Source: Gammaproteobacteria bacterium (GTDB taxonomy: Bacteria > Pseudomonadota > Gammaproteobacteria > Acidiferrobacterales > Acidiferrobacteraceae). Taken from it: DNA of 5,502 bases. Both the position numbers and the translations under genes were made by a program. Positions 1 to 5,502 of this stretch are shown in pieces. Numbering within the stretch: the stretch's first letter is position 1; each line of letters begins with the position of its first letter. The stretch spans positions 1-5,502 of the forward strand of contig JAPTWT010000049.1 of NCBI GenBank assembly GCA_028064935.1, read 5' to 3'. The notes under the pieces are model-generated. The model was not told the origin of the DNA and searched no databases. It worked only from the letters and a program-made list of their open reading frames with translations.

Positions 1-1820
1 TGAGTGACGAGGGGGCGGTGCCGCACGCGCCCGCGACCGCCGTGCGCGGCGCCGGCGGCGCGGTGCGCGTCCATGGGCTCGTGGATGCCGACATGGCCGC
101 TGAGGCCGACTATGTGGCGCGGCTGGTGGGCGATATCCGCGCGCAGCGCCCGGAGGTTGAGATCGGCATTCTGGTGCGCTCGCGATCGCATGGGCATGCC
201 ATCGCGGCGGCGCTCAGCGCCGCCGGGCTACGCTTTGCCGGCGAGGAGCTCTACGCCCTGGGGACGCGCCCCGTGATCCGCGACCTGCTAGCGCTCACCG
301 AGACGTTGCTGTTTCCGGCGGCGCGCCTGAGCGCCTTGAGCGGTCTTCGGGCCCCCTGGTGCGGGCTCGATCTCGCCGATCTGGTGGCGCTCTGCGAGGG
401 TGACCCGCGAGCGCTCGTCGACATCCTCGCAGACGAGGGGCGCGTGGCGCGCTTGAGCGCTGACGGGCGCGCGCGCGTGGCGCGGATGCGCGAGGCGTTG
501 TGCGCGGCCCAAAGACAGCGCGGGCGCGTGCCGTTATCGCGCTGCGTGGAGGAGACCTGGCTTGCGCTCGGCGGACCCGCGGCCCTGACTACGCAGGCGG
601 CGCTCGACGAGGCCTTAGTGTTTTTCGAGGCCTTGTCGGAACGCGAAGTGGCGGGCGAGGTAGACCTCTGGCAGCTGCGCGCGCACCTGCAAAAACTCTA
701 CGCACCCGCCGATCCACAGGCCTCGGGCCTGCATATCCTGACCATCCATAAGGCCAAGGGCCTGGAATACGATGTCGTCATCTGTCCGGGGCTCGGGCGT
801 CGGACGCGCGGCGACGGACGTCCGCTGTTGCTCGTGCAGGAGACCGAGGGCCCACGCGGCACGGACCTGCTGCTCGCGCCGCTCAAGGCCCATGATGAGG
901 ACAAGGACTCGCTCTACGATGCCCTGTGGGCCTTTGCGGCGCGTCGTCGCGAGCATGAGGTCCGCCGGCTGCTTTATGTAGCGTGCACGCGTGCCCGCGA
1001 GGATCTGCATCTCATCGGTCATGCCCAAGGCAAGGACGATGGTTCGGTGCAGGCGGCAGGCCTTTGGACGGTGTTGTGGCCCGTCATAGGGGAGACCTTC
1101 CGGCAGTCATGTGTGGCGTGCGGGTCCGGTGCCGAGGCGGTTGCGCTCCCGCCCACCGGTCTGCGCCGGGTCGCGCGCAGTGCGTTGACTTGGGTGTCGC
1201 CGGGGCCCTCGTCGGTCATGCGCGAGGAACAAGCGGCGAACGTCGACGCGCCGGTGGCCTTCGATTGGGCGGGCAGCCGTATCCGGCGCATCGGTATCGT
1301 CGTGCATGCCCTGTTGGCGGAGTTGGCCGAGGCCGGCCTGCCGGAGGGCGGGGGGCTCCCTGATGCCCTGGTGACGCGCGCGCAGGGCCTCCTGTATGGT
1401 CAGGGATTTGCGGCACAGGACTTGCCATCGGCGCACGCCACGGTGATGGAGGCCCTGACATCCACGTTACAGGATGCCGACGGGCGCTGGATCCTGGCGC
1501 CGCACGCACAGGCGCGCAACGAATACGCCCTGAGCACGTTCGACGGCGGGGCCGTGGTCACCGCGCGCGTCGATCGCACGTTCATCGATGGCGAGGGCGT
1601 CCGCTGGATCATCGATTACAAGACCGGCCGCCACGAGGGGGCGGACCGCGAGGGGTTTCTCGAGCGCGAGCGCGAGCGCTATAGCGGACAGCTGGCGCGC
1701 TATGCGCGTCTCTTTCAGGATCTCGATGGGCGGCCCGTGGAACTCGGGCTGTATTTCCCGTTGCTGGCGGCCTTCCGCCATTGGCGCTACGAGCCCGGCG
1801 ACGAACGGCGCGACGGGTGA
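1..1820 (+). CDS. AddA/RecB-like helicase-nuclease (UvrD superfamily I with C-terminal PD-(D/E)XK domain), 5'-truncated by window edge
   Basis: This is an ATP-dependent DNA helicase-nuclease of the type that resects double-strand breaks for RecA-dependent repair in the cytoplasm. The reading frame is open to the left edge. The GTG at 18 is only the first candidate start inside the window, so residues are counted from it. Motif IV-like IGILVRSR lies near residues 49-56. Motif V, TIHKAKGLEYD, is at 242-252. Motif VI, RRLLYVACTRARED, is at about 316-329. The C-terminus is a RecB-type nuclease: E502 (NEYAL), D519 (RVDRTF), D533 and K535 (IDYKTG), and Q558 (SGQLARY). About 605 residues are visible, whereas family members are usually about 1,100, so the Walker A/B half lies upstream. 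An AddB-type partner would be expected further upstream (inference). AddA and RecB-like proteins cannot be separated here, so no symbol is given. The catalytic residues look intact. Confidence 0.9.
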   Translation, partial: SDEGAVPHAPATAVRGAGGAVRVHGLVDADMAAEADYVARLVGDIRAQRPEVEIGILVRSRSHGHAIAAALSAAGLRFAGEELYALGTRPVIRDLLALTETLLFPAARLSALSGLRAPWCGLDLADLVALCEGDPRALVDILADEGRVARLSADGRARVARMREALCAAQRQRGRVPLSRCVEETWLALGGPAALTTQAALDEALVFFEALSEREVAGEVDLWQLRAHLQKLYAPADPQASGLHILTIHKAKGLEYDVVICPGLGRRTRGDGRPLLLVQETEGPRGTDLLLAPLKAHDEDKDSLYDALWAFAARRREHEVRRLLYVACTRAREDLHLIGHAQGKDDGSVQAAGLWTVLWPVIGETFRQSCVACGSGAEAVALPPTGLRRVARSALTWVSPGPSSVMREEQAANVDAPVAFDWAGSRIRRIGIVVHALLAELAEAGLPEGGGLPDALVTRAQGLLYGQGFAAQDLPSAHATVMEALTSTLQDADGRWILAPHAQARNEYALSTFDGGAVVTARVDRTFIDGEGVRWIIDYKTGRHEGADREGFLERERERYSGQLARYARLFQDLDGRPVELGLYFPLLAAFRHWRYEPGDERRDG

Positions 1821-1848
1821 TTGATTCGGCGTTTTCGCAACCTATGTC

Positions 1849-1876
1849 TTGATAGCCATATCCCGGATTCTATGAT
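1849..1876 (+). promoter_or_regulatory. Sigma70-type promoter for the small gene/Fic pair
   Basis: A -35 box TTGATA (1849-1854) and a -10 box TATGAT (1871-1876) are separated by 16 bp. Each matches the consensus at five of six positions. Transcription would begin near 1883, giving a leader of about 60 nt before the ATG at 1942. The surrounding stretch is clearly more AT-rich than the flanking genes. A second AT-rich -10-like stretch, TATAAA (1899-1904), has no convincing -35 partner. Prediction by eye only. Confidence 0.6.
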
Positions 1877-1930
1877 CGATTTTGGTGTGGCGTTCGTGTA
1901 TAAATATTGAGGATATGCGTGGTTGATCGT

Positions 1931-1935
1931 GGAGG
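1931..1935 (+). promoter_or_regulatory. Shine-Dalgarno sequence of the 92-aa gene
   Basis: GGAGG lies 6 nt upstream of the ATG at 1942. This favours 1942 over the next in-frame ATG at 1954. Confidence 0.75.
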
Positions 1936-1941
1936 ATTGTC

Positions 1942-2220
1942 ATGCCTATTGGAATGCAGCGGGCCGTACCTCGACTTCCCGTATCCGGGCTGCGCGACTA
2001 CATCTTGGAGTTCGCCTCTGCTCGTGGCGTCGTCTACGTCGAAACACCGGCTGACAAGCTGGCCGACACGATCACGCGGCTCTCCGACGACGAGATCCAC
2101 CTGGACGAGATCGAGCGCTTGCTGATTGCCCTGGAGCGTGCCGGCGTTGTTGCGAGCAACAGCGTGGTGCCGCTGCACATCAATTACCTGCGCGAGGAGC
2201 TGAATGTTCGATCCGTTTAA
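1942..2220 (+). CDS. Small protein of unknown function (92 aa), upstream partner of a Fic gene; candidate antitoxin
   Basis: I do not recognise a named family. The 92-aa product has no signal peptide, membrane segment, cysteine pair or obvious DNA-binding helix-turn-helix. After a basic N-terminus, a short strand-like GVVYVETP (residues 29-36) leads into a strongly acidic, probably helical centre (LSDDEIHLDEIERLLIALE, 47-65). It ends in a mixed tail (LHINYLREEL, 78-87). The start has a GGAGG site 6 nt upstream and a good promoter about 65 nt upstream. The last 17 nt overlap the start of the Fic remnant at 2204, which suggests translational coupling. Small genes directly upstream of fic are often antitoxins (for example VbhA, FicA), so that role is inferred from position. 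The known inhibitory motif [S/T]xxxE[G/N] is absent, so any inhibition would work differently. The frame is intact although its partner is destroyed. Confidence 0.75.
   Translation: MPIGMQRAVPRLPVSGLRDYILEFASARGVVYVETPADKLADTITRLSDDEIHLDEIERLLIALERAGVVASNSVVPLHINYLREELNVRSV
2194..2199 (+). promoter_or_regulatory. Shine-Dalgarno of the Fic remnant, inside the upstream gene
   Basis: GAGGAG lies 4 nt before the ATG at 2204 and within the last codons of the 92-aa gene. Together with the 17-nt overlap it fits coupled translation of the pair. Confidence 0.55.
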
Positions 2221-2545
2221 AGATTTCGCGACGGCAGGCTATCTCCGGAATCGCTTTCAGGAAAAGGATTTCCGGATCATAACGCATATCGAGCACGAGG
2301 TCTTTGTCCGCAACGCGCCCGTGGCGCAGTAACAGCGCGCCGGCAAAACCGAGGTCTCGTACTTGGATGTCCTGACCGTTCATCGCACCTTTTCTCGGAG
2401 TTCTACCCTTGGGCGGGGCAAGATCGCGCCGCCACGATGCCTGAGAGCGCGGTGAAGAAAGGAACGGTCCTGTTCGCGCATCCGCTCTCGGCAAGGCTCG
2501 CAGTAGAGCAAGGCCTGCGTCTTGGCCAAGACCGGATTGTGGGCT
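2204..2545 (+). pseudogene. Fic-family protein remnant: nonsense codon, frameshift, catalytic half missing
   Basis: Fic proteins usually transfer AMP, or another phosphate-containing group, to target proteins and often act as toxins. The start MFDPFKDFATAGYLRN matches a Fic subfamily that I recognise from memory. The frame stops at a TAA (2330-2332) after 42 codons. The same frame then continues with Fic-like KTEVSYLDVLTVHRTF. A -1 frameshift follows in the T run 2390-2393: four T's are present where five would restore HRTFFSEFYPWAG. The next frame carries FYPWAGQDRAATMPE, VLFAHPLSARLAVEQG and LRLGQD, which is the region just before the active site. The homology then ends at the insertion element. 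About 114 of roughly 200 residues remain. The HPFxxGNGR loop is absent, so no Fic activity is possible. The right limit is uncertain by about 15 nt. Confidence 0.75.
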
Positions 2546-2573
2546 GGGCATGTAAAGCAGACACGGCATGCCC
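2546..2573 (+). promoter_or_regulatory. Inverted repeat that could sequester the transposase start codon
   Basis: GGGCATG (2546-2552) and CATGCCC (2567-2573) are perfect 7-bp complements around a 14-nt loop. The right arm contains the transposase ATG (2568-2570). In a transcript entering from outside, this hairpin would cover the start codon. IS10 and IS50 use comparable leader structures to limit read-through expression. Its role here is inferred. Confidence 0.35.
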
Positions 2574-3958
2574 GCGAATATCCTGAACCTGGCGGCCTAC
2601 AGCGTCATCGATATCGCTGAGGACGAGGACGACTATCACATAGACGCCGAGGCGAAGAAGCCGCCCGCGTGCTGCCCTCACTGCCAATCCGACAACCTGA
2701 TTGGATTCGGGCGCCGGGAACAGATGATTCGCGACATGCCGATGCACGGCCGCCGTGTCGGCCTCTACATAGACACTCGCCGCTACCGCTGCCGAGCCTG
2801 CGACAAGACGTTCTACGAGCCGCTGCCGGAGATCAACGAGAAGCGGCTGATGACGCAGCGCCTAGTCGATTGGATCGGCAAGCGGGCCGTCAAGCACACC
2901 TTCGCCAGCATCGCGGAGGAAGTTGGAATCGACGAGAAAACCGTTCGGCTGGTCTTCGGGGACTATGTTAATGCTCTTGAGGCGACCATCCGCTTCGAGA
3001 CGCCGAAATGGATGGGCATTGACGAAATCCACCTCATCAAGCCCCGAAGCGTCATCGCCAATATCCAGAACAACACCATCGTCGAGCGGCTGCAAAACCG
3101 GAACAAGGATACCGTGGTGCGCTACCTGTCGCGCCTGGAAGGCCGGGAACATATCCAGTACGTTGCCATGGGCATGTGGGCACCGTACCGGGATGCGTGC
3201 GCGGCGGTCATTCCGGGCGCCCAGATCATCGTGGACAAGTTCCACGTCGTCCGGATGGCGAACGACGCTGTGGAGCGCGTCAGGAAGGGCGTGCGCGAGC
3301 GTCTGACGCTCAAACAAAAGCACGGTCTCATGCATGACCGTTTCGTGCTCCCAAAGCGCGAGCACGCTCTCGACGACCGGGAGCGCTTATTGCTCTCTAG
3401 ATGGACGCGCAACTACGACGAACTGGGACTGGCCTACCATCTCAAGGAAGAGTTTTTCGGCATCTACGACGCGAAATCACTGACGAGGCACAGGGGCGCT
3501 ACATCGAGTGGAAGCGGCGCATCATGCCGGAGGTCGCACCGGCCTTCGCCGACCTGGTGCGGGCCTGGGAGGACTGGACACCGTGGATTTTCGGCTACTT
3601 CGACCATCCAGTGACCGATGCCTACACCGAATCCCTGAACAGTCTCATGCGCGTCATGAATCGGCTCGGCCGCGGCTACAGCTTTGAGGCGCTGCGGGCC
3701 AAGATTCTCTTCGCTGAGGGCGTCCACAAGCGCAAGAACAGCCGACCGAAATTCGAGCGGAAAGAGCATCGGGCAGCGCCCAACATGAAAGGATTCGAGA
3801 TGGGCCGCGAGATTCCGGCGGGCGCCCGGGGCTTCATGAGTGGTAACGAACTGCCTTCCGCTCAGAAACGCTATCCGGAGCCATCAACGCAGCCGGAGAA
3901 GAACGACGGGGCCGACATCTCAACACTCGTCCGACTCATCGAGTCCGGAGAGCTTTGA
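2568..3958 (+). pseudogene. tnpA: ISL3-family transposase, disrupted by a -1 frameshift
   Basis: This is a DDE transposase that would cut and join the element's ends. The N-terminus has a zinc-ribbon pattern, C36-x2-C39 (CPHC) and C75-x2-C78 (CRAC). A helix-turn-helix-like stretch follows (SIAEEVGIDEKTVRLVF, about residues 114-130). The DDE residues are D152 (MGIDEIH), D223 (IIVDKFHVVR) and the glutamate at 3629-3631 (AYTESLNSL). The first frame reads correctly to YDAKS (about 3479), then drifts into nonsense and stops at 3612-3614. The family sequence resumes in the next frame at about 3482 (DEAQGRYIEWKRR) and ends at 3958. One inserted base near 3480 would restore about 463 residues. The break falls between the second D and the E, so neither fragment is catalytically complete. 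It could be a sequencing error. No slippery heptamer supports programmed frameshifting. Confidence 0.88.
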
Positions 3959-3968
3959 CCCCATTTCA

Positions 3969-3985
3969 ATCATGGATTCCGTGAT
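3969..3985. repeat. Imperfect 17-bp palindrome downstream of the transposase
   Basis: ATCATGGATTCCGTGAT is symmetric around position 3977, with one mismatched pair (3973/3981). It sits between the transposase stop and the minus-strand terminator, close to the provisional right end of the insertion sequence. Its function is unknown. Confidence 0.4.
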
Positions 3986-3991
3986 GCCCCC

Positions 3992-4022
3992 AAAAAAAGC
4001 CCCCTTCCGTGGGGAAGGGGGC
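3992..4022 (-). terminator. Rho-independent terminator of the glycosyltransferase gene
   Basis: A perfect 10-bp stem (3999-4008 with 4013-4022, GCCCCCTTCC) has a 4-nt loop. On the minus strand it is followed directly by seven T's (3998-3992). It lies about 85 nt downstream of the glycosyltransferase stop codon. On the plus strand no T run follows the stem, so it should work in one direction only. Confidence 0.9.
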
Positions 4023-4105
4023 CCCACCATCGTCCTTGATGGGTATCGACGCATCCTTGCGACGGGTTCTACTGTACCTCGCCGCGCGCGGCCGCGCCCT
4101 CCGAC

Positions 4106-5502
4106 TTAGGTCCCGGCCGATGCCGCGCGTGCCGGCCCCGCCTGATGGCGCGGGTGGGCGTGGGACTGCGCATGCGCGTGACCGGTCAGCGAGTGGCGCG
4201 CGTGCGGCAAAGCCGGGCGGTGGTCCCGGATCGTATTCTCCACGGCTACGTCACGACCGTTGCTGGCCACCACATGGAAGTGTCCGTAGCGCGCCCATGA
4301 GGCTTGATCCTTGATCGAGCCCACGATGAATACCCGTTGCCGCCGTGCCAGTGCCACCAGGGCCTTGCCGGTGATCAGACGATGCGCCTCGGGGTAATGG
4401 CGGACGCCGTAATAGAGATCCCCCTGGCGCGGATCGAAGACGTAGATCGGCCGGTGGAGATAGAAGTCCAATGACGAAAGGTCCTCGTAATGATGCGCCA
4501 CGAACACATAGGAGTGCGGCGTGAGATGCGGGATCAAGGCCATGGCGAGGTCTTTCGAGGCGTAGCGATTGGGGTGCGCGATCGAAAACGTCAGATACAG
4601 CGCGGCAAAGGCCGCGAGCGACCCCACGGCGGCCACCGGCAGCACACGCATCATGCGTGGCTGCCGCTCCCAGAGCGCGGCCAGGAAGAAGCCGAGGTAG
4701 ATGAGCGCTGCGCCGATGAGGTAGGGACGCATGGTCGCGTGCGGGATGTGCAGGGCCACGATCCCGGCGATCACGCAGAGCACGGCGAATGCCGCCAACA
4801 ATCGTACGAGCGAACGGCCCTTGAGATCCGGCATGGCGCGTCCCAGGAATAACGCGAGCGCCGGCATCGCCGGCAGCATATAGTAAGACGATGAGGTCTT
4901 GGACAGCGTAAAGAAGATGACATAGGTCGCCGCCCAGATGAGCAGGAAGCGATCCAGGCGGTCGTACGGCCGCCTCCTCATGAAGGCCTCCAGGAAGAAC
5001 GGTGTCCACGGGAAGATGCCTAGCAGCAGGTGCTCGAAATTGTAGTAGAACGGCGGCCGCCGGTAATCCATTGGCTTCAGGGTCCCGAGGAAGCGGTCGA
5101 AGTGCTCCTGGATGATGTAACGATCGAAGAATCCGGGGACGTGCAGCACCATCCAGATGTGCCAGGGCAGGGCGATGACGAAAAAGACGCCCCATGCGGC
5201 GAGAAACGGCCGCCAGCGTATCGTGCGCCGCTCGAGCGCCAGGAATACGATCACGATGAGCCCAGGCAGGACGATCCCTATGAGGCCCTTGGTAAGGCAC
5301 GCCAAGGCACTCGCGGCCGCGGCCAGCATCAACCGCGAGGGCCTTTCGGGGTGCTCGATGTAGGCGTAGAACGCAAGCAGCGTGATGGTGTGAAAGAGCG
5401 TGAACGTCATGTCGAACATCGCGAGCTGCGACATCATGTAAAAGCCGATCGACGAGAACAGGATCACCGTCGGCCATAGCGGCTCACGAAGCCGCGCGCG
5501 GG
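4106..5502 (-). CDS. ArnT/PMT-like integral membrane glycosyltransferase, 5'-truncated by window edge
   Basis: Members of this family (GT83/PMT_2 type, with ArnT as prototype) move a sugar from an undecaprenyl-phosphate donor to an acceptor such as lipid A or another envelope glycan, on the periplasmic face of the inner membrane. The frame is open to the right edge (REPLWPT precedes the GTG at 5467), so the N-terminal part, including the acidic catalytic motif of the first periplasmic loop, is outside. Counting from that GTG, hydrophobic segments lie near 20-37, 46-78, 87-109, 143-162, 174-187, 195-211, 222-241, 248-266 and 274-297. The typical LTKG (58-61), PWHIWM (101-106) and SKTSSSYYMLPAMPAL (189-204) signatures are visible. 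A soluble C-terminal domain follows, then a histidine-rich tail (416-441). The substrate cannot be told, so arnT is not assigned. A strong terminator follows. Confidence 0.88.
   Translation of the reverse strand, partial: RARLREPLWPTVILFSSIGFYMMSQLAMFDMTFTLFHTITLLAFYAYIEHPERPSRLMLAAAASALACLTKGLIGIVLPGLIVIVFLALERRTIRWRPFLAAWGVFFVIALPWHIWMVLHVPGFFDRYIIQEHFDRFLGTLKPMDYRRPPFYYNFEHLLLGIFPWTPFFLEAFMRRRPYDRLDRFLLIWAATYVIFFTLSKTSSSYYMLPAMPALALFLGRAMPDLKGRSLVRLLAAFAVLCVIAGIVALHIPHATMRPYLIGAALIYLGFFLAALWERQPRMMRVLPVAAVGSLAAFAALYLTFSIAHPNRYASKDLAMALIPHLTPHSYVFVAHHYEDLSSLDFYLHRPIYVFDPRQGDLYYGVRHYPEAHRLITGKALVALARRQRVFIVGSIKDQASWARYGHFHVVASNGRDVAVENTIRDHRPALPHARHSLTGHAHAQSHAHPRHQAGPARAASAGT

Larger units (their letters stand above)
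2546..3989 (+). mobile_element. ISL3-family insertion sequence (ends approximate)
   Basis: The element is defined by its ISL3-type transposase (2568-3958, frameshifted). The left end is placed where Fic homology stops, just before the transposase start. GGGCAT at 2546-2551 and its complement ATGCCC at 3984-3989 could be the outer tips, giving about 1.44 kb, but similarity does not continue inward. A weaker alternative right end lies around the stop codon (GAGCTTTGACCCC, 3950-3962), which shares AAAGC with the left side. ISL3 elements normally have imperfect inverted repeats of 15-39 bp and make 8-bp target duplications. I see no matching flanks. Treat both ends as provisional, the right one to within about 30 nt. 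Confidence 0.7.

Noticed and set aside
615..1028. 137-codon minus-strand open frame inside the helicase-nuclease gene
   Set aside because: It overlaps conserved helicase motifs V and VI in antisense and has no credible family features.
1821..1848. Terminator for the helicase-nuclease gene
   Set aside because: I looked for a stem followed by T's between the stop at 1820 and the next promoter and found none.
2521..2530. Perfect 10-bp palindrome CTTGGCCAAG
   Set aside because: It lies within the Fic-like coding stretch LGQ and is explained by codons. There is no second copy or site context.
3471..3482. Programmed -1 ribosomal frameshift in the transposase
   Set aside because: Codons GCG AAA TCA CTG offer no slippery heptamer, and tandem re-pairing in the -1 frame would be poor. 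A mutation or sequencing error is simpler.
4086..4097. Perfect palindrome GCGCGGCCGCGC downstream of the glycosyltransferase stop
   Set aside because: It is in very GC-rich sequence where such symmetry is expected by chance. The nearby hairpin with a T run is the credible terminator.
4251..5477. Long (408-codon) minus-strand open frame overlapping the glycosyltransferase
   Set aside because: It lies in another frame of the glycosyltransferase gene. Its product is rich in Arg, Ala and His with no recognisable motif, while the other frame gives a clear membrane protein.
5030..5479. 149-codon plus-strand open frame
   Set aside because: It is antisense to the glycosyltransferase. The extreme Glu/Arg/Asp/His composition is a mirror of hydrophobic codons on the other strand.

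Overview
The window is a GC-rich bacterial chromosome segment. The protein families and codon use fit a high-GC proteobacterium. A gammaproteobacterium is my best guess, but nothing here fixes the taxon. The gene content is a housekeeping gene at each edge, both running off the window, with a decayed accessory segment between them.

Layout from left to right. (1) Positions 1-1820, plus strand: the C-terminal part of an AddA/RecB-type helicase-nuclease. It carries UvrD-family motifs IV to VI and a terminal RecB-type PD-(D/E)XK nuclease. (2) Positions 1821-1941: a spacer with a good sigma70-type promoter and a Shine-Dalgarno sequence. (3) Positions 1942-2220: an intact small gene of unknown function (92 aa). 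Its end overlaps, by 17 nt, the start of (4) a Fic-family gene remnant (2204 to about 2545). The remnant has a nonsense codon and a -1 frameshift, and it is cut before the HPFxxGNGR catalytic motif. (5) About 2546-3990: an ISL3-family insertion sequence. Its transposase is itself split by a frameshift near 3471-3482. No 3' half of the Fic gene is visible beyond it. (6) Positions 3992-4022: a strong intrinsic terminator for the minus strand. (7) Positions 4106-5502, minus strand: an ArnT/PMT-like membrane glycosyltransferase with a histidine-rich C-terminal tail. Its N-terminus lies outside the window.

How they relate. The two edge genes belong to unrelated pathways: double-strand-break repair, and lipid-linked sugar transfer at the envelope. 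The middle reads as a small gene plus Fic module, probably toxin-antitoxin-like, that has lost its Fic partner. The promoter and small upstream gene remain intact. The Fic gene shows independent lesions plus an IS-associated loss of its catalytic half, and the IS has also decayed. I found no tRNA, rRNA or CRISPR array. The most interesting element is the small-protein/Fic pair. The small protein lacks the [S/T]xxxE[G/N] inhibitory motif of known Fic antitoxins.
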